A stretch of 64,000 nucleotides of DNA from an uncultured Shimia sp. (GCF_947493595.1 NZ_CANLRL010000002.1:1-64000); one strand, 5' to 3'; positions 1 to 9,820 are shown, counted from the stretch's first letter. Program-made: numbers and translations. The notes: generated by a model not told the origin, from the letters alone.

Positions 1-443
1 CAACCCAGCCGCAAGCGCTTTTTTCAACTTTCTGCAAAAACACGCCAACTTTCTACAAAACTCAACAATATCAACACCCTAAACAGAACACCCCCGCAAC
101 CAAAAACAAGACAAACACACAATCACAGTAAACAAATCACCCACAACACTACTTATCCACAGACTCAGACCAGACTCACCAAAGACTCACACCGCAACAC
201 CCAAACAAGCGCCCAAATCCACGTCGGTAATACGTCGGTATCGCAACTGTATTACGGAGGTGCGGAAATACGGAAGAAACAAGGACCTTTCGGAAAGGTG
301 AAGGCTGCGGGCGGTGGGGGGAAGGCACCTGGAGGCTGGCGTAAGGCGATCAGTCAATTTGACCTCTCCTCCCCCTTAAGAGGCTTTTGTTTGACCACAG
401 AGCCATTAGTCTGCCCACGAACCCCGACCCAAAGGAACACACT
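1..443. other. A/C-rich, G-poor intergenic leader
   Basis: No convincing gene before the hydrolase at 444. The first 180 bases hold only about 14 G against about 65 C, an extreme strand asymmetry. A 9-base direct repeat ACGTCGGTA lies at 221-229 and 232-240. A small perfect hairpin (ACCTTT, loop CGG, AAAGGT) lies at 285-299. The function is unknown; it may be an untranslated leader or a structured single-strand region. Confidence 0.6.
153..161 (+). promoter_or_regulatory. Perfect DnaA-box sequence TTATCCACA
   Basis: The 9-mer equals the high-affinity DnaA box consensus and lies in the G-poor tract. It is a single copy, without the box cluster expected of an origin, so its role is uncertain. 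Confidence 0.3.
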
Positions 444-2108
444 TTGACCTGGCTGCGCCGATTGATCTTCCACTTCTCACTTCGCAGCTTCCTGCTTGGG
501 CTGTCGTTCTTTGCCGCCTCCATGACACCCTCACTCATCCCACGGGGCGCCACCGAACAGGGCATCCTTGGGGGGCTGCTCATTGCAATTGGGTATTTGC
601 TAGGGCAGTCCGTGAGCCTGACCTGGCAAGCCGCCGATTTGCCGCGCCTAACAGGACGGCTTGGCAAAGCCTTTGACGGGGTGCTCTCCCTTTGCGTGGT
701 CGCGCTGACCCTCTGGATCCTGATCTACAGTCTGGAATGGCAAAACGAACTGCGCGGCAAAATGGGCATGGACGTTGTGGAGGGGCGCCACCTGCTAAAG
801 CTGACGACGCTGACCACACTCACCTTTCTGTCGCTTTATGCAGTCGGGGCTTTTGTGGCGATGCTGTTCCATTGGGTGCGGGCCCGTTTTTATCGGATCA
901 TGCCACCGCGCCGGGCCAACGTCCTGGGGGTGCTCACGGTGGCAGCCATTCTGTTTGTGGTGACGCGCGACGGGATTTTTGATCGGGTCGTGGCGTCACT
1001 GGATCAGAGTTACGAGACCGCGCAGGAGTTGTTTGACGTGGCCCCGCCCCTGCCCCCCTTTGATTATCAATCTGGGTCAACAGTCTCGCTGATCGATTGG
1101 GCCGCAATGGGACAGCCGGGACGAGACTTTGTTTTGAGTGGGCCGGATGCCAAGGCGATCTCCAACTTCACCGGCAAACCCGCAAAAGAGCCACTGCGCG
1201 TTTACGTGGGGCGGGCAAATGGCGAGACCCCGCGGGAGCGTGCGGAATTGGCCTTGGCGGAATTGATCCGCGTCGACGCCTTTGAGCGAGACGTTCTCAT
1301 TGTCACCAGCCCAACCGGCACCGGCTGGATGGATCCGGGGTCTCATGATCCGGTGGAGTATATGCACAACGGCAACATCGCCACGGTGAGTGTGCAGTAT
1401 TCCTATTTGCAGTCGCCTCTGGCGCTGATCCTGGAAACCCGTACCGGGTTGGATCAGGCCACAGCGCTTTTGGAAGTGGTGCACGACTATTGGTCGGGTT
1501 TGCCAAAGGACAGCCGCCCTCGTCTGTATGCCCATGGGCTCAGCCTTGGGGCGTGGTCTTCGATGTATGCCACCAACCTGTTCCGCCTGCTGGATGATCC
1601 GATCAATGGGGCGTTTTGGGCCGGCCCACCTTTCCCCTCGCGATTCTGGCATAGCATTCAGATGGCACGCAACGCGGACAGCCCTTGGGTTCTGCCAGAG
1701 GTCGGGCGAGGCTCGCTGGTGCGTTATGCCAACCATGTTCATGATGCCTCTGACGCGCCGCGCGCGTGGGGGCAAATGCGGATTGCCTTTTTGCAGTATT
1801 CCAGCGATCCGATTGTGTTTTATGAACCGCGCTCTCTTTGGCGAGCGCCGCCGTGGATGAACGATCCTCCGGCGGAGGATGTCTCGCGGCACCTGGTGTT
1901 CATTCCCATTGTAACCCAGTTTCAATTGGCGCTTGATATGGCGCTGTCGTTTGGCGCACCTCCCGGCCATGGCCACGCCTATTATGCCCGCGATTATATT
2001 TCGCCTTGGGCCGAGGTCACCGCACCGGAGGGATGGACCCGCGAAGACACCAAGCGATTGCGCGCCCATTGTGACCTTGGGGTTGGGCTAGGCTGTCGCA
2101 ATGATTGA
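444..2108 (+). CDS. Membrane-anchored alpha/beta hydrolase family protein (Abhydrolase_9 type)
   Basis: Likely a membrane-associated serine hydrolase of unknown substrate. The N-terminal third has several hydrophobic segments and the family-typical TPSLIPR stretch. The C-terminal half is an alpha/beta hydrolase domain with nucleophile motif GLSLG (Ser about residue 367) and late acidic/His residues (GHGHAYY). I chose the TTG at 444 because AAAGGA sits about 6 bases upstream; an in-frame TTG at 387 would add 19 poorly conserved-looking residues. It stands alone and converges on msrQ. The match to the two-domain Abhydrolase_9_N/Abhydrolase_9 architecture is from memory of the family; the substrate cannot be read from the sequence. 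Confidence 0.75.
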   Translation: MTWLRRLIFHFSLRSFLLGLSFFAASMTPSLIPRGATEQGILGGLLIAIGYLLGQSVSLTWQAADLPRLTGRLGKAFDGVLSLCVVALTLWILIYSLEWQNELRGKMGMDVVEGRHLLKLTTLTTLTFLSLYAVGAFVAMLFHWVRARFYRIMPPRRANVLGVLTVAAILFVVTRDGIFDRVVASLDQSYETAQELFDVAPPLPPFDYQSGSTVSLIDWAAMGQPGRDFVLSGPDAKAISNFTGKPAKEPLRVYVGRANGETPRERAELALAELIRVDAFERDVLIVTSPTGTGWMDPGSHDPVEYMHNGNIATVSVQYSYLQSPLALILETRTGLDQATALLEVVHDYWSGLPKDSRPRLYAHGLSLGAWSSMYATNLFRLLDDPINGAFWAGPPFPSRFWHSIQMARNADSPWVLPEVGRGSLVRYANHVHDASDAPRAWGQMRIAFLQYSSDPIVFYEPRSLWRAPPWMNDPPAEDVSRHLVFIPIVTQFQLALDMALSFGAPPGHGHAYYARDYISPWAEVTAPEGWTREDTKRLRAHCDLGVGLGCRND

Positions 2109-2136
2109 GGACACAGCCCTCTCGGCCACCTGACCT

Positions 2137-2754
2137 CTAGGCGACCTGACGTTTGGCCGGTTGCGCGGCGCGTTTTTTGGGCAATTTGCGGAACGCAATC
2201 AGGCCGATCACCACACCAAGGTAGATGTAAGGCTCATATTCAAAACCTTTGGTCTGCATGATGTAGTGCACACCGCCCAGCGCGACGGCGAGATAGGTCA
2301 GCTTGTGTAACTTACGCCAGCGCGGGCCAAGCTTACGGATCGACAGGTTGTTTGAAGTGATCGCTAAAGGCAGCAGGATTACCAAGGAGATCATGCCGAC
2401 AATGATGTAGGGGCGTTTGACGATGTCTGCCCAGACTTGCGAGAGTATCTGCACGTCCAGAACCATCCAGACCAGGAAGTGAAGCAGGATGTAGAAGAAA
2501 GAAATCACGCCCAGCGCCCGGCGCCAGCTCAGAAAGTTGAGCTTGGTGAACCGACGCAAGGGAGTGACCAGAAGGACCGCGATCAGCACCTGAAGGCCAA
2601 CTTTGCCCAGCGCGTGCTCCATGGCTTTCACAGGGTCCACACCCAAGCCGCCGGTAAAGCCCGCGTAAAGTAACCAAACCGGATAGGCTGCCCCGATCAG
2701 ATAGAGCAGCCAGTTGGGCGTTTTGCGCACGAGGGTGTTTACGGTGTCGATCAT
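2137..2754 (-). CDS. msrQ: Heme-binding membrane subunit MsrQ of the periplasmic methionine sulfoxide reductase
   Basis: MsrQ (YedZ family) is an inner-membrane b-heme protein that passes electrons from the respiratory chain to MsrP. The 205-residue protein has about six hydrophobic helices, with conserved histidines in YILLHFLVW and GGVHYIM typical of the ferric-reductase-like fold. The ATG at 2754 gives the usual length (MIDTVNTLVRK start); longer upstream starts would run into the preceding small gene. It is the last gene of msrP - small Cys-rich gene - msrQ, with only 2 bases between it and the small gene, so it is surely cotranscribed. Confidence 0.9.
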   Translation of the reverse strand: MIDTVNTLVRKTPNWLLYLIGAAYPVWLLYAGFTGGLGVDPVKAMEHALGKVGLQVLIAVLLVTPLRRFTKLNFLSWRRALGVISFFYILLHFLVWMVLDVQILSQVWADIVKRPYIIVGMISLVILLPLAITSNNLSIRKLGPRWRKLHKLTYLAVALGGVHYIMQTKGFEYEPYIYLGVVIGLIAFRKLPKKRAAQPAKRQVA

Positions 2755-2756
2755 CG

Positions 2757-2972
2757 TCAGCCTTTGCAGCAGTTTTCGCCCTGTTGGATCGGCGGGCAGG
2801 GCACATCGCCATAGGAACAAAAGACGCAACAATCCCCGGCCTTGGGGCGCAACACCACGCTGCAGCCCCGACACTCCAAAAAGTACTGACAGGCATCGGT
2901 GGGCATCTCAAATGCCTGAACATGTCCACAGGTTGGGCAAGTCAGAGTGGAGGTGAGGATGGCTGCGCGCAT
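2757..2972 (-). CDS. Small cysteine-rich GDCCxxC-motif protein
   Basis: A 71-residue protein with two zinc-ribbon-like pairs (CPTC near residue 12 and CRGC in the middle) and a C-terminal GDCCVFCSYG signature followed by CPPIQ. This resembles the conserved GDCCVxC small-protein family, some members of which are selenoproteins; here the position reads Cys. The function is unknown; the paired cysteines fit metal binding or thiol chemistry. The gene starts 4 bases after the msrP stop codon and ends 2 bases before the msrQ start, so it is made together with the methionine sulfoxide reductase system. The start at 2972 (MRAAILTS) is preferred over the in-frame codon at 3038, which would overlap msrP. 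Confidence 0.8.
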   Translation of the reverse strand: MRAAILTSTLTCPTCGHVQAFEMPTDACQYFLECRGCSVVLRPKAGDCCVFCSYGDVPCPPIQQGENCCKG

Positions 2973-2976
2973 GGTC

Positions 2977-3879
2977 TTAGTAGTTTTTGCGCAGGTCCAT
3001 GCCGTCGTAAAGGCCGGCGACCTCTTTCTCATAGCCATTGAACTTCAAGGTTGGGATGCGTTTGGCAAAGAAGCCGCCGCCAATCGGGCGCTCAGAAGCC
3101 TGTGACCAGCGGGGGTGGTCCACCTCCGGGTTCACGTTGGAATAGAAACCGTATTCACCGGGGATGGATTTGTTCCAGCTGGTGGGCGGCTCTTTGTCCG
3201 TCAGCGTGATGCGCACGATGGATTTGATCGACTTGAAGCCGTATTTCCATGGCACCACCAGACGGATCGGCGCGCCGTTTTGTTTGGGCACGTCTTTGCC
3301 GTAGATGCCTGTTGCCATCAGGGTGAGCGGGTGGTTGGCTTCGTCCAGGCGCAGGCCTTCGACATAGGGCCAATCCAGGAAAGGCGAGTTTTGGCCGATC
3401 ATCTCCTTTGGGCGGTAAAGCGTTTCAAAGGCTACATATTTAGCGGAGGATTGCACGCCCGCGAGGTCCAAGAGGTCTTTCAGTTCAAAACCGTTCCACG
3501 GCACCACCATCGACCAGGCCTCGACACAGCGGAAGCGGTAGATGCGCTCCTCAATGGTCATTTTGGAGAGGATGTCGCCAAGCGCGTAGTCGCCGGGGCG
3601 GTCGACCAGACCGTCGATCTTGATGCTCCAAGGCTTGGTGGTCAGGCGGTGGGCGTGTTTGGCGGGGTCTTCCTTTCCGGTGCCGAACTCATAGAAGTTA
3701 TTGTACTGCGTGATGACGTCAAAATCGGTCGGGGTGAGATCGGTGGCGGCCTGTGCTTTGGGCGCAAGGGCTGCGAGGCCGAGACCGGCCATGCCGGCCA
3801 TGACCTGGCGGCGGTTCAGATAGGCGGACTTCGGGGTCACGTCGTCATTTGTGAGGTCATTGGTCCAGCGGTGCGCCAT
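2977..3879 (-). CDS. msrP: Periplasmic methionine sulfoxide reductase catalytic subunit MsrP
   Basis: Molybdopterin enzyme that reduces methionine sulfoxide in exported proteins using electrons from MsrQ. The 300-residue protein has a Tat signal (NRRQVMAG, Arg23-Arg24, then a hydrophobic stretch ending AQA), then the sulfite-oxidase-type Mo cofactor domain with the Mo-ligand cysteine in [11 protein letters not shown] (Cys118). [13 protein letters not shown] is another conserved family segment. The length is standard for the family. First gene of the three-gene msr operon. Its upstream region on the left-running strand is 3880-4054 and holds a G-rich hairpin repeat. Confidence 0.95.
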   Translation of the reverse strand: MAHRWTNDLTNDDVTPKSAYLNRRQVMAGMAGLGLAALAPKAQAATDLTPTDFDVITQYNNFYEFGTGKEDPAKHAHRLTTKPWSIKIDGLVDRPGDYALGDILSKMTIEERIYRFRCVEAWSMVVPWNGFELKDLLDLAGVQSSAKYVAFETLYRPKEMIGQNSPFLDWPYVEGLRLDEANHPLTLMATGIYGKDVPKQNGAPIRLVVPWKYGFKSIKSIVRITLTDKEPPTSWNKSIPGEYGFYSNVNPEVDHPRWSQASERPIGGGFFAKRIPTLKFNGYEKEVAGLYDGMDLRKNY

Positions 3880-3998
3880 GTGGGGTCTCTCCTATTGCGT
3901 TGAGATCGTGATAGCGCAGGTGTGATACGTGACGCCACACACAGGGGCTCACGATGGTGTGCGGCGATTGTAACGTTTGGCCCGCGTGGGGGGGGAGG

Positions 3999-4050
3999 CG
4001 TGGGGGCCAGCCCCCACACCCCCGGGATATTTTTGGCCAAATGAAGAAAA
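3999..4050. repeat. Intergenic hairpin plus GGGATATTT repeat
   Basis: A perfect hairpin GTGGGGG / CCCCCAC (4000-4006, 4011-4017) is followed by CCCGGGATATTTTTGGCC and then CAAATGAAGA. The core GGGATATTT recurs at 44740-44748 and, inverted, near 39630. It lies between the glutamate synthase-like gene and msrP and may serve as a transcription end for the former. Confidence 0.5.
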
Positions 4051-4054
4051 GACG

Positions 4055-5551
4055 TTACATCGCGCCGGGGCGGGGGAAGACTTCGTTCATCGGCACGGAG
4101 CGGCCATTGGGTTGGACGAGGCGCACGTGGCGGCGGCGAAGTTTACGGGGCTCGGACACGCCGACGGAGTGGGCGATGACCTCGACCTCTTTCACCAGCG
4201 CCTGGGCATAACGCGCCACGCGGGGAGCTTTGCGGTCCACAACCAGGCCTTTTTGGAAACGCGGATCGTGGGTGGTGATGCCGGTGGGGCAGGTGTTTTT
4301 GTTGCATTTGAGCGCCTGGATGCAGCCCAGCGCAAACATGAAGCCACGGGCGGAAACCACGAAGTCTGCTCCAGCGGCAAGTGCCCAAGCGATGTCGCCG
4401 GGATTGACCAGCTTACCTGAGGCAATCAGACGGATCCGGTTGTGCAGTTCAAACTCGTCACGCAGATCTGCGACCAGAGGCAGCGCCTCACGCACAGGCA
4501 TGCCCACCAAGTCCATGAGCGGCATGGGCGCCGCGCCGGTGCCACCTTCGCCGCCGTCAATGGTGATAAAATCCGGGGCCATGTCAGCACCACGGCGCGA
4601 GATGGTTTCAAACAGTTCACGCATGGTGCTTTCTGCGCCAACCACGGTTTTGATGCCCACGGGTTTGCCGGTGACACCGCGGATATGGGCGAGGAAGTCC
4701 AAGAGGTGGTCAAAGTTGTCGATCTCGCGGTGACGGTTGGGAGAGATGCCATCCTGACCCACCTGAAGCCCGCGGATATTGGCAATCTCTTCGGTGACTT
4801 TTTCACCCGGAAGGATGCCGCCTTTGCCGGGCTTGGCCCCTTGGGCCATTTTCACCTCGAACATGCGGATACTGTCATGGCTGGCAATTTCACGTAGTTT
4901 GTCATCATCCAGCCCACCCTCTGCATTGCGCACGCCAAATTTGGCGGTGCCAATTTGGTAAACCAGATCACAGCCGCCCTCGTAGTGGAACGGGCTGACG
5001 CCACCCTCACCCGTGTTGAGCCACACACCCGCCTGCGCCGCGCCATGGCTAAGTGCCTGCACTGCCGGTTTGGACAAGGCGCCGTAGCTCATGCCGGAGA
5101 TGTTGAAAAACGAGGGTGCCAGATAGGGTGTGCGAGTGGTGGGGCCAATCAACAGCGGCTCAGATTTGGCATATTCGTCGTCCAGCGGCGGGAACGGGTC
5201 ATTCACAAAAATTGGTGTGCCCGGCACATTGAGATTGCGGGTGGAACCAAAAGCAATGGTGTTGGATTTGCCCGCCCCTGCCCGGCCAACCCATTCGCGT
5301 TGGGCGCGGTTGAACGGCAGCTCCTCACGGTCCATGGCGAAGAAGTACTGACGAAAGAACTCGCCCAGTTCCGAGAAAATGTGGCGGAAGCGGCCAATGA
5401 CCGGATAGTTGCGCCGGATGGCATCTTCGGTCTGTCTGCGGTCGATGACAAAGAGAACACAGGCGACCACCACCAAGAGCGCAAAGATCAGCACAAACGT
5501 CAGACCAAGGAACTCCACCACATCAAAGGCTGTTTCCATTGTGCTTTCCAT
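4055..5551 (-). CDS. FMN-binding glutamate synthase-family protein, membrane-anchored
   Basis: Contains the glutamate synthase large-subunit synthase domain (FMN barrel) without amidotransferase domain. One hydrophobic helix at about residues 12-38 anchors it, followed by the barrel with SGMSYGALS, GEGG, DGGEGGTGAAP and SARGFMFALGCIQALKC. The cysteine run CIQALKCNKNTCPTG matches the 3Fe-4S ligand pattern of glutamate synthases. 498 residues is usual for these stand-alone forms, often annotated as glutamate synthase family or GltB2. No small-subunit gene adjoins it, so the electron donor and the true reaction are open. ATGs at 5551 and 5539 are both possible starts. Confidence 0.85.
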   Translation of the reverse strand: MESTMETAFDVVEFLGLTFVLIFALLVVVACVLFVIDRRQTEDAIRRNYPVIGRFRHIFSELGEFFRQYFFAMDREELPFNRAQREWVGRAGAGKSNTIAFGSTRNLNVPGTPIFVNDPFPPLDDEYAKSEPLLIGPTTRTPYLAPSFFNISGMSYGALSKPAVQALSHGAAQAGVWLNTGEGGVSPFHYEGGCDLVYQIGTAKFGVRNAEGGLDDDKLREIASHDSIRMFEVKMAQGAKPGKGGILPGEKVTEEIANIRGLQVGQDGISPNRHREIDNFDHLLDFLAHIRGVTGKPVGIKTVVGAESTMRELFETISRRGADMAPDFITIDGGEGGTGAAPMPLMDLVGMPVREALPLVADLRDEFELHNRIRLIASGKLVNPGDIAWALAAGADFVVSARGFMFALGCIQALKCNKNTCPTGITTHDPRFQKGLVVDRKAPRVARYAQALVKEVEVIAHSVGVSEPRKLRRRHVRLVQPNGRSVPMNEVFPRPGAM

Positions 5552-5610
5552 GACTGGCTCCCTTCTGGCGCGTTGGGCTTAAAGTGGAGCGTCCAAGTGA
5601 GAAGGGCAAG

Positions 5611-6010
5611 TCACGAATGGGCAACAGCTGCATGAGGGAGGTGCAACAATTTCGGGAGCTTGGCCATGTCGTCAAACAAGGCGTCACAGATTGGCGCAAG
5701 GCGGATCGGATCGGTATCAGCGACATAGCCAAATGTGCGCGTGCCAGCGGCTTTTCCAGCTTTGGCTCCTGACGGGTTGTCCTCGACCACGACACATCGC
5801 GCCGGTGCGGTATTGGCCAGTTTGGCAGCATGCAGATACACATCCGGTGCAGGCTTAGGCGCAGGCACATCTTCGAGGGAGTAAATACCGCCAGCAAAGC
5901 GTTCCATGAGACCGCACGCCAGCCATGGTGCCACCTACAAAGAGGGCGGCGATTTTCTCCGATGGCAACGAAAGGCCGCCTGTAGCGAGGTTTTCCTGAA
6001 AACGCCCACT
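5611..6010 (-). pseudogene. Remnant of a HAD-family phosphatase with an internal deletion
   Basis: Residues encoded by 5934-5611 match the C-terminal half of a HAD hydrolase of the phosphoglycolate phosphatase type: IYSLEDVPAPKPAPDVYLHA, then VVVEDNPSGAKAGKAAG and CDALFDDMAKLP. Just upstream, in a different frame, 6003-5935 encodes an N-terminal HAD piece (ENLATGGLSLPSEKI, then LFVGGTMAGV). The two pieces abut without the roughly 60 residues that should join them, and the catalytic DxDGT start region is missing. A deletion plus frame change explains this. It is downstream of nothing obvious and upstream of the glutamate synthase-like gene. It should not yield an active enzyme. Confidence 0.75.
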
Positions 6011-6180
6011 CGAGTTTTTGGCTATCGCCGTTGTGAGACTTCGTAAACAAATGGGGTGTCACCCGTTCTCGATGGCTGTTCCTTCACATACATCCTTTAC
6101 TTTGCAAGACCCAGAGTGGCAGGCTAGCAAACATTAAACACAGGCGTCCCAACCAACTCTTCCAGATTTCAGGTGGCTCC

Positions 6181-6939
6181 ATGACAGCACGGAATGCGAC
6201 ACTTCGGACGAACCGGCTAGGTGTGCTGGCTTTGATGCTCTTTTGCTGCCAAAGTCTGACTGCCCAAGAAAACGCGTCTAATCCACTTGCAGCTGTCAAC
6301 AACACAGACCTGCGATTCAAATCTCTTGACCTGGGCAAGGGAGCAGACAAACAGGATGCCTACGTTGACGGCGCCTACATGCTGCGCCCTGATCTAAAAC
6401 TGAAATATGAATTGCACTACAATTCAACAAACGCGTCAGGATCCCGCGAAACCAGCTTTGAAAAAGTTGGCGTCAAAGCGATTTACTTTCCAAGCGAGAG
6501 AAAGCTCAATGAAACTTGGGGGATGCGCACGGCGGTGGGACTGGAGTGGATCTATGACCTCGGTGAAGCGGGCACCGGAATTGGCCCCGGCGCAGATCAA
6601 TTGGCACCTTTCGCAGGGGTCGCTTTGGCCAATTTGAACACCGGCCTAACACTAATTCCGCTGGTTCAGCACTTTGCGTCCTACAATGGCAGCACAGATA
6701 TAAGCCAAACCTCCGCGCGCCTGATTGCATTACAACCTTTTGCTGACACATGGTGGATCAAGGCCGATCTAAAGCTTCCCTACAATTGGGAAAACGAGAC
6801 ATGGCCAGCCTCGGCAGAGGTGCAGCTGGGCAAAAATCTCAGTGACGGCGTGGCCCTTTATGGGGATGTGTTGGTTGGGCTGGGCAAAGACCGCACATTT
6901 GACAAGGGCATCGGCGTGGGCTTGCGCTTCAAGTATTAA
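6181..6939 (+). CDS. Probable outer-membrane beta-barrel protein of unknown function
   Basis: The 252-residue product starts with a signal peptide (hydrophobic core LGVLALMLFC, cleavage likely after SLTAQ). It continues with alternating polar/aromatic strands (LKLKYELHYN, GMRTAVGLEWIYDL, TWWIKADLKLPYNW, GVALYGDVLVGLG) and ends in the aromatic RFKY. This pattern fits an outer-membrane barrel that ends in a C-terminal aromatic residue. I do not recognise a specific family; phenol-pathway MetA-like transporters are a loose comparison. It is a single-gene unit followed by a strong hairpin. Confidence 0.6.
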   Translation: MTARNATLRTNRLGVLALMLFCCQSLTAQENASNPLAAVNNTDLRFKSLDLGKGADKQDAYVDGAYMLRPDLKLKYELHYNSTNASGSRETSFEKVGVKAIYFPSERKLNETWGMRTAVGLEWIYDLGEAGTGIGPGADQLAPFAGVALANLNTGLTLIPLVQHFASYNGSTDISQTSARLIALQPFADTWWIKADLKLPYNWENETWPASAEVQLGKNLSDGVALYGDVLVGLGKDRTFDKGIGVGLRFKY

Positions 6940-6982
6940 TATACTGAGCCAAGGCCAATTTTTACTCATTCAGGAACTTGAA

Positions 6983-7005
6983 AGGGCGGAGATTTTCTCC
7001 GCCCT
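6983..7005. terminator. Bidirectional hairpin between the barrel gene and clpB
   Basis: A perfect 9-bp stem AGGGCGGAG / CTCCGCCCT with a 5-base loop lies between two convergent genes. The flanking T-tracts are short, so termination strength is uncertain. Confidence 0.6.
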
Positions 7006-7024
7006 CTTAGTGCTATGAGACGGC

Positions 7025-9640
7025 TTAATGCACGACGGCATCATCCGGTTTTGGATTTTCGCTGCTGCCAACACGGTCGCCGATCAGCAGGCCTTCAGCG
7101 CCAGCTGAGACCGGCACGGTGTCGCCGTCTTTGATATCGCCAGCCAGCAAAGCTTCGGCCAGCGGGTTTTGCAAGGCCCGTTGCATCACACGCTTCAGAG
7201 GCCGTGCACCAAAGACCGGGTCGTAGCCTTCGTCCGCCAGCCACTGCTTGGCACCTGCGTCCAGCTCAAGGCCAATCTTGCGACCAGCAAGGCGCTTTTT
7301 GAGGCGCGCAAGTTGGATGTCGACGATGCCGTCCATGTCCTGCCGCCCCAGACGGTCAAAGATGATGGTCTCGTCCAGACGGTTGAGGAACTCCGGCCGG
7401 AAATGGGCGCGTACGGCGTCCATCACGTCACGACGCGCGTCAGAAGCGTCCGCGCCGTCTGGCAGTTGGCTGAGCGCCTGCGCGCCGAGGTTGGACGTCA
7501 GGATGATCAGCGTTTGCTTAAAGTCCACCGTGCGGCCCTGGCCATCGGTCAGCACACCATCGTCGAGCACCTGCAAGAGCACGTTGAAGACATCCGGATG
7601 GGCCTTTTCGACCTCGTCAAACAGCACCACCTGATAGGGGCGACGGCGTACGGCCTCGGTCAGAACACCACCTTCGTCATAGCCGACATAGCCGGGAGGC
7701 GCGCCGATCAGACGGGCAACCGCGTGTTTCTCCATGAACTCGGACATGTCGATGCGCACCATGGCGTTGTCGTCATCAAACAGGAACTCGGCCACAGCTT
7801 TGGTCAGCTCAGTTTTCCCTACACCGGTTGGCCCCAAGAAGAGGAAGCTGCCCAGTGGGCGGTTTTCATCGTTCAAGCCCGCACGGGCACGGCGCACCGC
7901 GTTGGAAAGCGCGGTCACGGCGGAGTGCTGGCCAATCACGCGGCGGTGCAGGTCATCCTCCATGCGCAGAAGTTTTTCGCGTTCGCCTTCGAGCATTTTG
8001 GAGGTCGGGATACCGGTCCAACGCTCAACCACTTGTGCGATCTGCTCCGGGCGCACAGCCTCTTCAACCGTCACTTCGCCTTCGGCGCTTTCCGCCTCTT
8101 CGAGCTTCTTCTCCAGATCCGGGATCACGCCATAGGCCAGCTCCCCCGCGCGGGCGAGGTTGCCTTCGCGCTTGGCGATGTCGAGGTCTGCGCGGGCCTG
8201 ATCGAGCGCTTCTTTGATGTCACGCGCACCGGCCATCTTATCCCGACCCGCTTGCCATTTGGCGGTCATCTCAGCGGAGCGGTCTTGCAGGTCCGCAAGG
8301 TCTTTTTGCAAGGTTTCCAGACGGTCCTTTGAGGCCGCATCATCCTCAAGCTTCAGCGCCTCTTCCTCGATCTGCAATTGCAGGATCTGACGATCAAGAG
8401 CGTCGAGTTCTTCGGGTTTGCTGTCCACTTCCATGCGCAGGCGGGAGGCAGCCTCGTCGACGAGGTCAATGGCTTTGTCCGGCAGGAAACGGTCGGTGAT
8501 GTAGCGGTGACTCAAAGTGGAGGCCGCAACCAGCGCCGCATCGGAGATGCGCACACCGTGGTGCAGCTCATACTTTTCCTTGATGCCGCGCAGGATGGAA
8601 ATGGTGTCCTCCACAGTGGGCTCTTCCACCACAACAGGCTGGAAGCGACGGGCCAGGGCCGCGTCTTTTTCCACGTATTTGCGGTACTCATCCAGCGTGG
8701 TCGCACCGATACAGTGCAGCTCGCCGCGGGCGAGCGCAGGCTTGATCAGGTTGGCCGCATCCATCGCACCTTCAGATTTACCCGCACCGACAAGCGTGTG
8801 CATTTCGTCAATAAAGAGGATGATTTCGCCGGCCGCCTCCGTGACTTCAGTCAGGACCGCCTTCAGACGCTCCTCAAACTCACCTCGGTATTTGGCGCCC
8901 GCGATCAGCGCGCCCATGTCGAGCGCCAGAAGCTTCTTGTTGCGCAGGCTTTCCGGCACGTCGCCGTTCACGATGCGCAGCGCCATGCCTTCGGCAATTG
9001 CGGTTTTACCAACGCCCGGCTCCCCGATCAAAACAGGGTTGTTTTTGGTGCGACGGCTCAGAACCTGCATGGCGCGGCGGATTTCATCGTCCCGGCCAAT
9101 GATCGGGTCAATCTTGCCTTCGCTGGCGCGTTCGGTCAGGTCCTGGGCGTATTTCTTCAACGCCTCATAGCCATCCTCCGCCGACGCACTGTCAGCAGTG
9201 CGGCCTTTGCGGATGTCATTGATCGCAGCGTTCAGCGACTGCGCGGTCACATTGCCGCCGTCCAGCGCGTCTTTGGCTTTGGATTTCACCATCACCAGCG
9301 CCATTAGGATACGCTCCACCGGCACAAAGCTGTCGCCCGCCTTTTTGGCAAGCGCTTCGGCCTCTGCCAGCACTTTGGCAGTTTTATTGTCCATGTAGGG
9401 TTGGCCGGTGTCGCCAGATACCTGCGGCAGCTTACTGACCGCTGTATCCACTGCTTCGCGCACCATTTGTGGCGCGCCACCAGCACGGGTGATCAGATTG
9501 GCCGCCAGCCCCTGATCATCGTCCATCAAAGCTTTTAGAATGTGTTCGGGCACCAAGCGCTGGTGATTTTCCCGCATCGCAATGGTCTGCGCAGCCTGAA
9601 TGAAACCGCGGGACCGTTCCGTGAACTTGCTCAAGTCCAT
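7025..9640 (-). CDS. clpB: ATP-dependent disaggregase ClpB
   Basis: Hexameric AAA+ chaperone that, with DnaK, pulls polypeptides out of aggregates in the cytoplasm. The 871 residues show an N-terminal Clp repeat domain (1-145), a first AAA module with Walker A GEPGVGKT at 206-213 and IDEMHTLVG, a coiled-coil middle domain (about 400-530), then a second AAA module with GPTGVGKT near 608, [13 protein letters not shown] and the C-terminal small domain ([11 protein letters not shown]). The length is typical. It is transcribed alone; 9641-9895 upstream holds its promoter but I could not pick a clear heat-shock promoter. Confidence 0.97.
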   Translation of the reverse strand: MDLSKFTERSRGFIQAAQTIAMRENHQRLVPEHILKALMDDDQGLAANLITRAGGAPQMVREAVDTAVSKLPQVSGDTGQPYMDNKTAKVLAEAEALAKKAGDSFVPVERILMALVMVKSKAKDALDGGNVTAQSLNAAINDIRKGRTADSASAEDGYEALKKYAQDLTERASEGKIDPIIGRDDEIRRAMQVLSRRTKNNPVLIGEPGVGKTAIAEGMALRIVNGDVPESLRNKKLLALDMGALIAGAKYRGEFEERLKAVLTEVTEAAGEIILFIDEMHTLVGAGKSEGAMDAANLIKPALARGELHCIGATTLDEYRKYVEKDAALARRFQPVVVEEPTVEDTISILRGIKEKYELHHGVRISDAALVAASTLSHRYITDRFLPDKAIDLVDEAASRLRMEVDSKPEELDALDRQILQLQIEEEALKLEDDAASKDRLETLQKDLADLQDRSAEMTAKWQAGRDKMAGARDIKEALDQARADLDIAKREGNLARAGELAYGVIPDLEKKLEEAESAEGEVTVEEAVRPEQIAQVVERWTGIPTSKMLEGEREKLLRMEDDLHRRVIGQHSAVTALSNAVRRARAGLNDENRPLGSFLFLGPTGVGKTELTKAVAEFLFDDDNAMVRIDMSEFMEKHAVARLIGAPPGYVGYDEGGVLTEAVRRRPYQVVLFDEVEKAHPDVFNVLLQVLDDGVLTDGQGRTVDFKQTLIILTSNLGAQALSQLPDGADASDARRDVMDAVRAHFRPEFLNRLDETIIFDRLGRQDMDGIVDIQLARLKKRLAGRKIGLELDAGAKQWLADEGYDPVFGARPLKRVMQRALQNPLAEALLAGDIKDGDTVPVSAGAEGLLIGDRVGSSENPKPDDAVVH

Positions 9641-9798
9641 GGCTATCTCTCCTTCTTGTAAGCGCCCGGTTCAGATGTGGCGCCCGCTTTGCGGCACGCC
9701 TCGATTGTGGGCCTCAAGCATGATGTGGGCAACAGCGCGAAATGAATCAAGATGTCACGGCTGGAAAATCGAGTGCTTTTGAAGGGTTGCTCAGGTCA

Positions 9799-9820
9799 GT
9801 GCGAAAATGGTGCGAAAATT
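9799..9820. repeat. Tandem 11-base repeat
   Basis: GTGCGAAAATG (9799-9809) is directly followed by GTGCGAAAATT (9810-9820), about 80 bases before the small gene at 9896. It could be a tandem binding site. The rest of the 255-base gap between clpB and that gene shows nothing else clear. Confidence 0.4.

Noticed and set aside
5523..6062. Open frame of 179 codons over the HAD remnant
   Set aside because: It is mostly the wrong frame of the decayed HAD gene; the HAD-like residues are in two other frames.
9641..9760. Heat-shock sigma promoter for clpB
   Set aside because: A CTTGAG hexamer is present on the minus strand but no fitting -10 element at the right distance.
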